The notes below the pieces were generated by a model that saw only the letters and a list, made by a program, of their open reading frames with translations, did not search any database and was not told the DNA's origin. Source: UBA1563 sp041667115 (lineage in GTDB: Bacteria; Bacteroidota; Ignavibacteria; Ignavibacteriales; Ignavibacteriaceae). Taken from it: a stretch of DNA of 64,000 nucleotides. How positions within the stretch are numbered: position 1 is the stretch's first letter; every line of letters begins with the position of its first letter. The translations under genes and the position numbers were made by a program. The stretch lies in the NCBI GenBank assembly GCA_041667115.1, contig JBAYFO010000010.1, forward strand, positions 1 to 64,000, given 5' to 3'. Positions 36,973 to 45,900 of this stretch are shown piece after piece.

Positions 36973-37266
36973 AGCAATAAGCTTCCGTAAAAAGAAAATA
37001 GCCACCTACATTTAGGAAACTTCTCACTATAAAAAGGAAACAGCCTTCCGTATTTAGGAAACTCGCGTCTGAAAAAAGGAAATAAGCGGCTGCATTTAAG
37101 AAACTTTCGACTGCAGAAAGGAAAGAGGCGACTGCATTTAGGAAACTTCCTCCTACAGAAAGGAAACAACCAACTGTATTTAGGAAACTCCCGACTGTAA
37201 ATAGGAAACTAGCCTCTGTAAAATGGAAATTCCCACCCATAAAATGGCGTTTTCCCTCTAAAAACC
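36973..37266. repeat. tandem array, period exactly 21 bases
   Basis: Between 37015 and 37245 there are 11 consecutive 21-base units with no insertion or deletion. Each starts GGAAAC (or close) and most carry CYG or CTR near base 13-15, then an A/T-rich end alternating roughly between ATTTA and AAAAA/AGAAA. Bases 7-12 vary from unit to unit. Decayed units extend to 36973 on the left and past 37246 on the right. Two overlapping leftward frames stay open because 21 is a multiple of three. I regard the array as probably not protein-coding. Confidence 0.9.
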
Positions 37267-37564
37267 GGGAAATCAGCCCATAATCACATTTTATTCAAAT
37301 TTAACGTTTTTAAGAAGGTTTTTCGAAAAGGCAAAAAAAATGCCCGGTGGAGGGCTACCGGGCGTGGGAAGATTCACTATGGGGGGTAAGCATAATGAAT
37401 CATGGGTACAAAACTATAGTACTTTTTTTTAAAAAGCAAGTCTTTTTTTCGGTTTTAAATAATTTTTTTTACTTTTTTTTATTTGCCAAAAATAATGCCA
37501 AAAACACCTTTTTGCCCATCAAAAAACCAACACAGCTTCTCACTCCCAAACGTTGTTCCAAATA
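37267..37564. other. gene-free stretch with one GC-rich hairpin and long T-runs
   Basis: GCCCGGT (37342-37348) and ACCGGGC (37357-37363) form a perfect stem with an 8-base loop. Runs of T near 37424-37485 follow. The hairpin could be a small-RNA or terminator element. Nothing else is recognised. Confidence 0.45.
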
Positions 37565-37591
37565 AAAAGGGCAACAGCGTTGCCCCTTTAT
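37565..37591 (-). terminator. Rho-independent terminator of the nine-gene acyl-CoA operon
   Basis: Read leftwards: AAAGGGGCAAC, a three-base loop, then GTTGCCCTTT with one bulged base, followed by a TTTATTT tract. It lies 24 bases past the stop of the lipoprotein hydrolase, the last gene of the operon. Confidence 0.8.
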
Positions 37592-37614
37592 TATCAATGC
37601 TTTTAAGCGCATCC

Positions 37615-38559
37615 TCACTTTTGTAAATAATTTAAAACCGTTGCATTAAACTCTTCCGGATGCTCTATCTGCAGCATGTGTCCGCAATTATCTATTTGAT
37701 GGAGGGTGCAATTTTTCATGGTTTTTGCTCCTGCTTCAAATACACAAGAGGTAAACCCGGGGTTCAAATATGGATTCGGGATCAACCCGTCATACTTTCC
37801 GTAAATAACTAACGTAGGAACCGTAATTTTATCAAGCTTATCCCACGTCGGTTCGTCAAGCATGCCGTTTACACTGCGAACAACCGCGTAAGAAAAATCA
37901 TCAAACTCTTTTGCCTTTGCCATACGGACGCGCTCTTCAACCATCCATTCCCATTTATCAGACCACGTATAGAAGTTCATAGCAAGATTTCTTCTAATTC
38001 CTTCTTCGGAAGTTTTTTTCACTCCGGAAACAGTCATAACACTGCGGAGCCAATCGCCTTCGCCTTGTTCAAATTCTTCAAAGCCTGCGGGAGAAGCTAA
38101 AATCAGTTTTTCCAGCCGTTCCGGAAAACGTAGAGCAAAATTAATTCCTACTTGACCACCCATTGAGTGTCCGACATAAATAAATTTATCGATCTTTAAT
38201 TCATCAACTAACCGTTTTATTTGATCGGCGAAGAAACTCATGTTGTACAAGTAATAATCTTTTTGCGATTTTCCGTAACCGGGCAGATCAACCGCAATTA
38301 CGCGATAGTGCTTGGCAAGTTCTGCAATGTTGTACCGCCAAAAACCGGCGTTGCTCGCAAGACCATGAACAAGTACTATCGTTTGCTTTCCCTGTCCCTC
38401 ATCAATAAAGGAGATGGAAGGATTTGATAAAACTTTTTTTGTTGGAAATCCGTAATCGAAATCGGAAAATTCCAGAGGGGACATTTTAGTATAAAGATAA
38501 CCCGAACATCCGCTGAACAAAAAAGTTGTCATAAGTATAAATCCAAATAATTTTTTCAT
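37615..38559 (-). CDS. alpha/beta-hydrolase lipoprotein
   Basis: A 314-residue hydrolase anchored by a lipobox (FLFSGC, Cys18). Motifs: oxyanion HGLASNAGFWR, nucleophile elbow GHSMGGQ, acid residue in VIYGKYDGLIP and catalytic His in DNCGHMLQIEHPEEF. It probably cleaves an ester at the cell surface or in the periplasm, providing acids for the uptake and CoA-activation steps encoded upstream in the same operon. It is the last gene of the operon, ten bases after the outer-membrane protein gene. Confidence 0.88.
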   Translation of the reverse strand: MKKLFGFILMTTFLFSGCSGYLYTKMSPLEFSDFDYGFPTKKVLSNPSISFIDEGQGKQTIVLVHGLASNAGFWRYNIAELAKHYRVIAVDLPGYGKSQKDYYLYNMSFFADQIKRLVDELKIDKFIYVGHSMGGQVGINFALRFPERLEKLILASPAGFEEFEQGEGDWLRSVMTVSGVKKTSEEGIRRNLAMNFYTWSDKWEWMVEERVRMAKAKEFDDFSYAVVRSVNGMLDEPTWDKLDKITVPTLVIYGKYDGLIPNPYLNPGFTSCVFEAGAKTMKNCTLHQIDNCGHMLQIEHPEEFNATVLNYLQK

Positions 38560-38568
38560 GGGTTTCTC

Positions 38569-40131
38569 CTAAAACATTAGCCAGCTAAGTGAAGTAAAAA
38601 TTACAAACGGGTCTTTCGGTTTCTCGGAACTGCTTGTGTACTTAACGGTAGGAGATTTATAGAAATCACCTAATTGTAAATACCCTGCGCTTAATCCAAG
38701 CGTTAGAAAAACTTTGATGTTGTACTTAAATTCCACGTTAACTTCCGAACCGATATAAGAAGAGCCGCCGTTCGGAGTAACATTAGAGATCGCCGTAGCG
38801 AAACCGAGTTTACCGCTAAATTTATTCGGGATAATATCTTTTGAAACGGAGAAAAATCCAGCCGTAACACCCATCCCCATATTTGAAATATCGTGTACAG
38901 CGGAATAATATCTGTTCACAACTTGCGGATCGGGAAAAAGCAATAATGCTTTATGCGAACTGTAAATGCCTGTGGGCGAGCCCCAAACATTTCCGGTAAT
39001 TACGGAATTAATTTTTTTATCGCTCGCGCCGTTTTCATCTCCCGTTGTGTAAAGAGCTTCAACAGAAATTTTGTCATTTGCGGTCTGTCCATATTTGTAT
39101 GCTACCGAAGCGTTTGTAGCAATACCGAAAATGTCGGCATATTTTTTTGCTGTTGAATAATCACTAACCGTATCTACAGTTCCAAGGTTTGCAATTACAT
39201 AAGCATCAGCCCACCATCTTCCGGCAAGAAATTCCCGGTTGTAAGCTGCGTGCGTTCCAAGCCAGACAATGTTTGCTTCATATTTTTGTGAAGGAAAACT
39301 AAGCCGAACCGCACCGTTATATTGCGCGAGACCGCTGTTTAAACCTTGTCCAAGGACAGAAATTCCACCGGAGTTTTTTCCTCTATCCCAAACGAACCAG
39401 GCATCGGCTCCGACTTCAACCAAAGGATGAACTCGTGATTCAACATCCAACATCCACAGCGCCACATCATCATTTTCTTGAATGATATTTTCATAAAGTT
39501 GAAAATAACCGAAGCGCGCTTGTGTAGTTTCATTCAAATTTCCGAAAACACTGATACCGGTTGCCTGTGTTCCCCAAAAGGAAAGTTTGTAGGAACTGTT
39601 TTGGTAAGTGCTTACTGCGTTTTGGTTGGGATCACGAACATTATCAAACATTCTCTGCAAACCGATAACAACATTCCAATCACTGTCTTTCGGTTTTATA
39701 TCAACGTTTGCCAGAAGCGTTTGCAAGTTTACTTGTCCGGCGTTTATTCCGCCGCCGTTATTTCCGCCAACACCGTACGCCGCGTCTCCCCATGTCATAT
39801 CAATTTTAAATAAACTCCTGAACGTTGCTACTCCATCAAGAATTTGAGGAGTATAAATGAACATCGGAACAAATCTTTGCTCAAAATAAGTCGCGGTTTT
39901 TTCGCTTGTGTTTGTTGTGTTCGGTCCGAATAACCGTCCGATGATTTGCCCTCGGAGTAGTTCATTCGTCGGGGCTATATTAGAAGCGGTTCCGCGGCTA
40001 AACCAATAACCGATAAATTTAAATTCCGGTGCTTTTGCGTCCGGAATTTTTTTTACTTGTGCATCCTGTCCAAAATTATTCGGGACGACAAAAAGCATGC
40101 ACATAAAAAAGAGAAGCAGTTTAAATTTCAT
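38569..40131 (-). CDS. outer-membrane porin-like protein, substrate unknown
   Basis: The 520-residue protein has a signal peptide (MKFKLLLFFMCMLFVVPNNFGQ) and a strand-rich body with aromatic-girdle patterns and a final aromatic residue (FTSLSWLMF), as expected for a beta-barrel. The family is not recognised with certainty; an alginate-export-like or long-chain substrate porin is possible. In context it may admit the compound processed by the acyl-CoA operon. Confidence 0.65.
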   Translation of the reverse strand: MKFKLLLFFMCMLFVVPNNFGQDAQVKKIPDAKAPEFKFIGYWFSRGTASNIAPTNELLRGQIIGRLFGPNTTNTSEKTATYFEQRFVPMFIYTPQILDGVATFRSLFKIDMTWGDAAYGVGGNNGGGINAGQVNLQTLLANVDIKPKDSDWNVVIGLQRMFDNVRDPNQNAVSTYQNSSYKLSFWGTQATGISVFGNLNETTQARFGYFQLYENIIQENDDVALWMLDVESRVHPLVEVGADAWFVWDRGKNSGGISVLGQGLNSGLAQYNGAVRLSFPSQKYEANIVWLGTHAAYNREFLAGRWWADAYVIANLGTVDTVSDYSTAKKYADIFGIATNASVAYKYGQTANDKISVEALYTTGDENGASDKKINSVITGNVWGSPTGIYSSHKALLLFPDPQVVNRYYSAVHDISNMGMGVTAGFFSVSKDIIPNKFSGKLGFATAISNVTPNGGSSYIGSEVNVEFKYNIKVFLTLGLSAGYLQLGDFYKSPTVKYTSSSEKPKDPFVIFTSLSWLMF

Positions 40132-40152
40132 TTCCCGTCTCCTAAAAAAATC

Positions 40153-40212
40153 TTAATCATAATCTTAATCTTCATTCATTTCCTAAACAAACAAGAAAAA
40201 GATTATGATTAA
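40153..40212. repeat. 14-base perfect inverted repeat inside the operon
   Basis: TTAATCATAATCTT (40153-40166) is perfectly complementary to AAGATTATGATTAA (40199-40212), with a 32-base loop. It lies between the lipoprotein and outer-membrane protein genes. It could stabilise or process the mRNA, or partly terminate transcription. Confidence 0.65.
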
Positions 40213-40228
40213 TAAAGTGTTTATGTTC

Positions 40229-40765
40229 TTATTGCTTAACGTACTTTTGAATATAAATAGGATATTTAACACCAACGATTGTTGTGCTTCCAAATCCGCC
40301 CGCAGCAGTTGGAGCATTCACACCGGTTAATGCAGGTGAAGTTTGAATAACTTCATACGACATATTTGTTCCGCTAATTGCATAAATACCTGTTGCCGTT
40401 ACCGTTGATGGAGTTGCCTGATTAGCAACAATGTTATAAATCGTTGCACCCTTTGTGAACGAAGTTGACAGGGTATCCGAATTTGTTGAAACAGGATTTG
40501 AATACGTTCCGGTAAAAGTTGTTGTTACATCAGAGCTGTCTGTTTGTACAACTATATAGGATTTGTTTTCGTTAAATGTTGCAACAATTTTTTTCACTTT
40601 GAACGGAGCGAGTTTTAATCCATACGCTACGTTTGCGCCGTCAGAAACCCAAACACCAACTATTGGATCTGTTGTGGTTGTAGGTGCGGTTGTTGTGTCA
40701 TCTTTTTTACAAGATGTAAAAAGAACAGCGACAGAAAAGAACAAAAGCATGAGAGACTTTTTCAT
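40229..40765 (-). CDS. hypothetical lipoprotein, lipocalin-like
   Basis: A 178-residue lipoprotein (MKKSLMLLFFSVAVLFTSC, Cys19), followed by a Thr-rich linker and a strand-rich domain containing DPIVGVWVSDG and TFNENKSYIVVQTDSSDVTTTFTGTYS. This resembles small lipocalin-like lipoproteins of Bacteroidota. It may bind a hydrophobic intermediate between the outer and inner membrane; that role is inferred from the operon. Confidence 0.7.
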   Translation of the reverse strand: MKKSLMLLFFSVAVLFTSCKKDDTTTAPTTTTDPIVGVWVSDGANVAYGLKLAPFKVKKIVATFNENKSYIVVQTDSSDVTTTFTGTYSNPVSTNSDTLSTSFTKGATIYNIVANQATPSTVTATGIYAISGTNMSYEVIQTSPALTGVNAPTAAGGFGSTTIVGVKYPIYIQKYVKQ

Positions 40766-40788
40766 ACGAACTCCTTTTATTGATATTA

Positions 40789-42303
40789 TTATGTTATTGT
40801 TTGTTGATGAATTTTCAACAATTCCTTTTTATTAATTTTTCCCGCATCCGTTTTCGGAAGAGTTTTGAGAAATTGAACATATTTCGGGATTTTATATTTT
40901 GCCAAATTTCCTTTGCAAAAATCAAGAACAGCATTTTCGTCTAAAGAATTTTCATCATTTAAAACGATAAACGCCTTGCCAACTTCACCCCATTTTTCAT
41001 CGGGAACGCCTATCACCGCCACTTCTTTTATATAATCATTTGTGTAAAGAAATTTTTCTATTTCTGCAGGGTAGACATTTTCTCCGCCGCTGATGAACAT
41101 GTTTTTTTTGCGGTCGACCACAAAATAGTAGCCGTCGTCGTCACGTTTTACCAAATCACCGGTATGAAAAAATCCATCGGTTATGGCGTTAATAGTTTCC
41201 TTTTCTTTTCGCCAATAACCGGGAGTAACAACGGGAGATTTCAGCCAGAGTTCGCCAACTTCATTATTACCGCAATCAATTCCTTTTTCATTTACAATTT
41301 TCGGTTCAACATAAAAATTCGGAAAACCGATCGATCCCTTTTTTCTGATTGCATCATCTTGATGAAGCGAATAACAATTTGGACCAACTTCAGTTAATCC
41401 GTAACCTTGCCGGATGTAAACTCCTTTTTGATGCCACGTATTTATTAAAGGAATCGGCATTGGAGCGCCACCGACAATTGCGTAACGAACGGAAGAAAGA
41501 TCAACTTGCCTAAAATATTCCAGGTCAGACATCATCTGCAGCATTGTGGGAACACCAAACATAATTGTCGCGCGTTCTTTTTCCATCAGTTTCAAAATTA
41601 ATTCCGCATCAAAATTTTGAAGCAGCGTATGAGAACCACCATGCAATAAGAATGGTGTAAACAATACATTCCATCCGCCGGTATGAAAAAACGGCGCATA
41701 ACTTTGCGTGTGGTCTTGCGAGTTTAAATCAAGCCGTAAGCCTGTGTTGATAGCGTTCCAGAAAAGCATTTGATGATTGATCTTTACTCCTTTTGAAAGC
41801 CCGGTTGTCCCGGCGGTGTAAAGAATCATCACTAGATCGTCGTTCGTATAATTTCTTACGGGAGAAAAATCTTTTTCCGTTACTTCATCAATTAAAAAAG
41901 AAGTAATTCTTTCAATCTTCATTTGAACCGGAATATTTTTTACCGTTTGAAGTTCTTTGATCTGTTTGGAATATTCCTCTTCATAAAAAAAGATTTTCGG
42001 CTCCGCATCTTTTATTAATGTATCAAGCTCGCGCGGGGTTAAGCGAAAATTTAGCGGAACTAAAATTGCTCCACACTTAATACATGCTAAAAATAGTTGA
42101 ACGTATTCGGCGCGATTCTTAGAGTAGACGGCGATTCTTTCTCCTTCTTTAATTCCAATTTCTTTAGTGAGATAATTCGCCAACGCATTAGTGCGCTCAT
42201 TAAACTGAAGGAACGTCCATTCCAAATTTCTGTTATATTCACGCAGAAATAATTTGTTCGGTGTATAGTAAGCCCATTTAGCAAGCCAATCAGTCGGCAT
42301 CAT
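40789..42303 (-). CDS. AMP-forming acyl-CoA ligase
   Basis: This 504-residue enzyme of the ANL superfamily activates a carboxylic acid to its CoA thioester. Motifs: phosphate loop YTAGTTGLSKG, acid-binding region APFFHTGGWNVL, YGLTEVG, FFHTGDLVKRDDDGYYFVVDRKKNMFISGGENVYP and the C-terminal catalytic Lys in PKTDAGKINKKEL. The exact acid is unknown. It overlaps the MFS transporter gene by four bases, consistent with uptake followed by activation. Confidence 0.92.
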   Translation of the reverse strand: MMPTDWLAKWAYYTPNKLFLREYNRNLEWTFLQFNERTNALANYLTKEIGIKEGERIAVYSKNRAEYVQLFLACIKCGAILVPLNFRLTPRELDTLIKDAEPKIFFYEEEYSKQIKELQTVKNIPVQMKIERITSFLIDEVTEKDFSPVRNYTNDDLVMILYTAGTTGLSKGVKINHQMLFWNAINTGLRLDLNSQDHTQSYAPFFHTGGWNVLFTPFLLHGGSHTLLQNFDAELILKLMEKERATIMFGVPTMLQMMSDLEYFRQVDLSSVRYAIVGGAPMPIPLINTWHQKGVYIRQGYGLTEVGPNCYSLHQDDAIRKKGSIGFPNFYVEPKIVNEKGIDCGNNEVGELWLKSPVVTPGYWRKEKETINAITDGFFHTGDLVKRDDDGYYFVVDRKKNMFISGGENVYPAEIEKFLYTNDYIKEVAVIGVPDEKWGEVGKAFIVLNDENSLDENAVLDFCKGNLAKYKIPKYVQFLKTLPKTDAGKINKKELLKIHQQTIT

Positions 42304-43571
42304 TTTGAGGTCTCCAAACGTTTGCTTCCTAAGAAAAGAATAATCGCTGCTATAAGTGCCGCTAACGGAGCCAACAATAAAGTGGTTCGCATCAATTCAG
42401 GTTGAAGAGCAACATGCAAATAATCGTTAATCTTTCCGAAGATTGGCGGAGCAATGCCATATCCAATTACATTAACGGTAAAGAAATATAATCCAACTGC
42501 TAATCCACGTAAGTAAGGACCAGCGATGTCGTTCACGTCTGCGGCTGCAGGTCCAAGCCATGATAATGTTAGTGCAAGAAGAATAGTGATACAGACTATT
42601 TGCAAGGAAAGTATTGAAGTATTTAATAGGGTTAGCCAAACAGGAATACATAAAAATGCGATCATACTTGTAAACCGTAGTCTTCCACCGATTCGTTTTG
42701 CTTTGAATTTATCGGCAAACCATCCTCCTAAAATCGTTCCGGGAAGTCCGCCAATTAATGTTCCGATACCGATTAACAATCCAATTTCAGAAATTGCCAT
42801 TTTCTGAGTTCTTACTAAAAAAGTCGGTATCCAGATTGAAACGCTGTTGGCTGAAACCGCAAAAAATGCATATCCTACCAAGATGTATCTAAGCGGAACA
42901 TTTTGAAATAAAAGCTTCCAATTTTTTTTCTGATGTTCTTTTGGTGCGTCGCTAATTCCTCTTTCAGGTTCTCTTAAAAGCAAAACTAAAATGACAAAGA
43001 TTAATCCCGGAAAACCTAAAAAGTAAAATGCGTATCGCCAGCTAAGCGCATCGCTAATCCATCCGCCAAAGAAAAAAGCAATGCCCGTACCAATTGCAAT
43101 TCCGGAAGAAAAAACCGCCTGAACAGTAGCTCTCATCTTCGAAGGGAAATAATCACTAAGCAATGATAAGGCTGCCGGACCTAACGAAGCTTCTCCAATT
43201 CCAACTAACATTCTACACGTAAATATTGTCCAAAATCCGGTTGCAAAACCTGTTAAGCCTGAAAAAATACTCCATACAGCTAAACCAAATGCTATTAACT
43301 TTTTTCTCGAAACTTTGTCCGCCATTCTTCCAAACGGAATTCCGAGTGCGGTATAGAAAATTACGAAAGACGTTGCCCCAAGCAACGCAAGTTCAAGATC
43401 GCTAAACTGTAATTCTTTTTTTATCGGAGTAAATAAAATGTAGATCAAAACGCGGTCGACAAAATTCATCACATAAATTAATGTTAAAAGAAGCAGCGCA
43501 TACCAGGCATATATCGGTATTGAAGATTTTGTTTCGTTGTTTTTTTCAGCTGTCATAATATTGTTTCTCAA
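42300..43571 (-). CDS. MFS transporter
   Basis: A 423-residue major facilitator protein with twelve predicted membrane helices. The loop 2-3 signature is GIPFGRMADKVSRKKLIAFG, and helix 1 contains YVMNFVDRVLIYILF, the D-R pattern of Spinster-like and aromatic-acid/organic-anion porters. ATG at 43571 overlaps the upstream KAS III-like gene; an inner ATG at 43556 is possible. It presumably imports the acid that the ligase activates. Confidence 0.88.
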   Translation of the reverse strand: MRNNIMTAEKNNETKSSIPIYAWYALLLLTLIYVMNFVDRVLIYILFTPIKKELQFSDLELALLGATSFVIFYTALGIPFGRMADKVSRKKLIAFGLAVWSIFSGLTGFATGFWTIFTCRMLVGIGEASLGPAALSLLSDYFPSKMRATVQAVFSSGIAIGTGIAFFFGGWISDALSWRYAFYFLGFPGLIFVILVLLLREPERGISDAPKEHQKKNWKLLFQNVPLRYILVGYAFFAVSANSVSIWIPTFLVRTQKMAISEIGLLIGIGTLIGGLPGTILGGWFADKFKAKRIGGRLRFTSMIAFLCIPVWLTLLNTSILSLQIVCITILLALTLSWLGPAAADVNDIAGPYLRGLAVGLYFFTVNVIGYGIAPPIFGKINDYLHVALQPELMRTTLLLAPLAALIAAIILFLGSKRLETSK

Positions 43572-44557
43572 TATTTATATATTGCATTTGCAAAAGCCAA
43601 TCCGCCGCCCGACCCCATGAAACAAAGCACATCTCCCTTTTTTACTTTTCCTTTTTGCACTGCATCATCAAAAGCCATCGGGATACAGGCAGAGCCGGTA
43701 TAACCATATTTATCCATTATTGTGTGCGCTTTTGTTTTTTCAACTCCAAGGTTAGCAAGAGTTTCCCAGATTGTGTTGATATTAATTTGTGTAAAGAAAT
43801 AATGATCGATTTGCGAAGGTAGAATATTTATTTTCCCGCATGATTCTTTTATCATTTTTGTCCAGATCGTAGGATTAATTTCTTTCGGAAATTTTTTCAC
43901 AAATTTTAGTAAGTGATCTTTGTTTTCAACCACTTGATGCGTTACGGGCATGTGTGTTCCACCAGCATAAATTCCCATCCAATCGCTATACTGTCCATCG
44001 GTAAAAAGTGATCCCGTTAAAAATCCGCTTTCAGAATTTACTTCAGACTTTAGAACTACTGCACCGGCGCCATCGGCAAATAGTGTTACGGTTTTTTTGT
44101 CTGTTAAGTCCAAATATTTACTCATCGCATAAGCGCCTATGACTAAAACGTAATTATATTTTTCATCGGCTTGAATAAATTTTCCTGCTGTATCCAGCGC
44201 TGTAACAAATCCTGCACAAGCCGTATTGATATCAAAAGTTCCTGCTTTTTTTGCTCCAATTCTGTATTGAACAACAGAGGCGGTCGATGGAGAAATATAT
44301 TCAGGCGTATCTGTCGCAACTATCAAAAGATCAATTTGATCAGCCGGGATTTGTGCCGACGCCAAAGCTTTCAACGCTGCGTTAACCGCAAGATCAGCGG
44401 TTGATTGATTTTCTTCACACCATCTTCTTTCGCGTATTGTCAAATTCTCTCTTAGCCAGGTATCTACGTCTTCTCCCAGAAGTTCATTAAAAAATGAATT
44501 TGGAATAATCCTTTCAGGTACATACGAACCAGAACCAACAATTAAGGAGTTTCTCAT
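43568..44557 (-). CDS. KAS III (FabH)-like thiolase-fold protein lacking the usual His and Asn
   Basis: A 329-residue member of the ketoacyl synthase III family. Active-site Cys114 is present in DINTACAGF. The catalytic His region reads DHYFFTQIN, with Thr256 in place of His, and the GNTS motif reads GYTG, with Tyr286 in place of Asn. Ordinary FabH decarboxylative condensation needs all three residues, so this enzyme may be an acyltransferase or catalyse a different condensation. It lies between the ketoreductase and the transporter genes. Confidence 0.82.
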   Translation of the reverse strand: MRNSLIVGSGSYVPERIIPNSFFNELLGEDVDTWLRENLTIRERRWCEENQSTADLAVNAALKALASAQIPADQIDLLIVATDTPEYISPSTASVVQYRIGAKKAGTFDINTACAGFVTALDTAGKFIQADEKYNYVLVIGAYAMSKYLDLTDKKTVTLFADGAGAVVLKSEVNSESGFLTGSLFTDGQYSDWMGIYAGGTHMPVTHQVVENKDHLLKFVKKFPKEINPTIWTKMIKESCGKINILPSQIDHYFFTQININTIWETLANLGVEKTKAHTIMDKYGYTGSACIPMAFDDAVQKGKVKKGDVLCFMGSGGGLAFANAIYKY

Positions 44558-44575
44558 AAATTTTTCCAGACTGGC

Positions 44576-45319
44576 TTAGACAATTAATCCGCCATCAACA
44601 CTTAATGTAATTCCGTTTATAAAATTTGCTTCTTCACTTGATAAGAAAAGATAGGCGTAGGCAATATCTTCCGGCAAACCGAGTCTGCCAAGAGGTGTTT
44701 TTTCTTCAAGTGATTTTAAAATGTTTTCGGGAACAGTTTTCACCATTTCGGTTGCGATAAAACCCGGCGCAACGGCGTTTACGTTAATTCCTTTTCTACC
44801 AAGTTCGCGAGCCCAAACTTTCGTCATTCCGATAATTCCTGCTTTTGTTGCCACGTAATTTGTTTGCCCAAAATTTCCATATAATCCAACAACAGAGGAA
44901 GTATTAACAATTTTGCCGTATTTTTTTTCAATCATATAGGGCATGACTGCTTTTGTACAGTTAAAAACTCCGGTCAAGTTAACATCAATAACTTGCTGCC
45001 ATTGTTCGGCGGTCATTTTGGCTAGAGAGGCGTCGCGGGTAATTCCTGCATTGTTGATAAGAATATCAATCGTTGAAAATATCTCTACAGCTTCTTTCGC
45101 GGCTTTATCTGTTGAGTCAAGTTTCGTTACATCAACTTTTGTGAAATGCGCTTTCGTTCCTCTGTCGGAAAGTTCTTTTGCCAGAGCAATTCCTTTTTCT
45201 TCATTAACGTCCCAGATAACAATAGAGGCACCTTCTTCCGAAAATTTTAGCGCGGTAGCTTTCCCGATTCCTTGTGCTCCTCCGGTGATTACAGCAACTC
45301 TATTTTGGAGACGTTTCAT
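44576..45319 (-). CDS. short-chain dehydrogenase, FabG-like 3-oxoacyl reductase
   Basis: A 247-residue SDR enzyme that should interconvert 3-oxoacyl and 3-hydroxyacyl groups with NAD(P). It has the nucleotide loop GGAQGIGKA, NNAG, the catalytic Ser in TSSVVG and YVATK (Tyr and Lys), and the end NGITLSVDGG. In this operon it may act on CoA esters, as in hydroxyacyl-CoA oxidation, rather than in fatty-acid synthesis. A 20-base palindrome lies 26 bases before its start codon. Confidence 0.88.
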   Translation of the reverse strand: MKRLQNRVAVITGGAQGIGKATALKFSEEGASIVIWDVNEEKGIALAKELSDRGTKAHFTKVDVTKLDSTDKAAKEAVEIFSTIDILINNAGITRDASLAKMTAEQWQQVIDVNLTGVFNCTKAVMPYMIEKKYGKIVNTSSVVGLYGNFGQTNYVATKAGIIGMTKVWARELGRKGINVNAVAPGFIATEMVKTVPENILKSLEEKTPLGRLGLPEDIAYAYLFLSSEEANFINGITLSVDGGLIV

Positions 45320-45344
45320 AGTTACTTTCCTTTTGCGTTTTTAT

Positions 45345-45364
45345 CGTTTGAAATATTTCAAACG
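45345..45364. promoter_or_regulatory. perfect 20-base palindrome, likely operator
   Basis: CGTTTGAAATATTTCAAACG is a perfect palindrome between the regulator stop and the ketoreductase start. The same sequence with one change occurs at 47115-47134 in front of the thiolase gene. The GbsR-type regulator encoded between the two sites is the obvious candidate to bind both. Confidence 0.75.
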
Positions 45365-45378
45365 TTTATACTAAAAAA

Positions 45379-45900
45379 TTATTTGCTTTTCTTGTTCTTA
45401 TTTTTTGAAATTAGCTTTTGCCGCTCTACAATCCATTCAGCTAAGAAATTCCGGTAATGTTTTTCCATGAAAATATAGAACTGTTCCATCTCAATAATTC
45501 TTTGCTGAATTACTTCTACATTTTTTTTGTTTATTTCTTTTACTTTTTCATTAAGGAATTTTGCGATACGGGTATTGTTTTTGATGAGCTCAAGGTTGTT
45601 ACGGAATGCGTTTTCAAAAATTTCAGGTTCCACTTCGTAATAATCTTTTCTGTTATTTTCCGGCGACCATGTTTTGCGAATTAATTTTTTGTCACGAAGT
45701 CGCCTAACAATTTGGCTTATTGGACCTTTACTCCTCCCGAGTTGTTTTGTTATTTCATCAAGCGAAAGAGGTTCCGGGGAATAAATAAGAAGTGCAACGA
45801 TGTGCCCCATCAGTTTGTTTAATCCGAAGGCTTTGTAAGCATCTCCGAACCGTTGAATCATTTCTTTACGAACGCGTTCTTCGTCAGGCATAAAAATCAA
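45379..45900 (-). CDS. GbsR/MarR-type transcriptional regulator
   Basis: The 173-residue DNA-binding protein has a winged helix: ALLIYSPEPLSLDEITKQLGRSKGPISQIVRRLRDKKLIRKTW. A long C-terminal helical dimerisation region follows. The QLGRSKGPISQIVRRLRDKKLI segment is typical of the GbsR branch. It is the second gene of the operon, overlapping the thiolase by four bases, and probably represses both halves of the operon through the two palindromes. The inducer may be an acyl-CoA or the free acid. Confidence 0.85.
   Translation of the reverse strand: MIFMPDEERVRKEMIQRFGDAYKAFGLNKLMGHIVALLIYSPEPLSLDEITKQLGRSKGPISQIVRRLRDKKLIRKTWSPENNRKDYYEVEPEIFENAFRNNLELIKNNTRIAKFLNEKVKEINKKNVEVIQQRIIEMEQFYIFMEKHYRNFLAEWIVERQKLISKNKNKKSK

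Noticed and set aside
36966..37240. Two overlapping leftward open frames made of seven-residue repeats (SFLNTVG-like and FPKCSRL-like)
   Set aside because: Both stay open only because the 21-base unit is a multiple of three. They overlap in different frames, lack a convincing ribosome site, and the similar array at 57 kb has stop codons.
36973..37266. CRISPR or dual-guide (TIGR-like) array
   Set aside because: The period is too short for CRISPR repeat plus spacer, and no Cas or Nop-domain partner gene is nearby.
37347..37565. Rightward open frame of 72 codons
   Set aside because: It starts in a hairpin, has no ribosome site and runs through poly-T tracts giving a Phe/Lys-rich sequence without family likeness.
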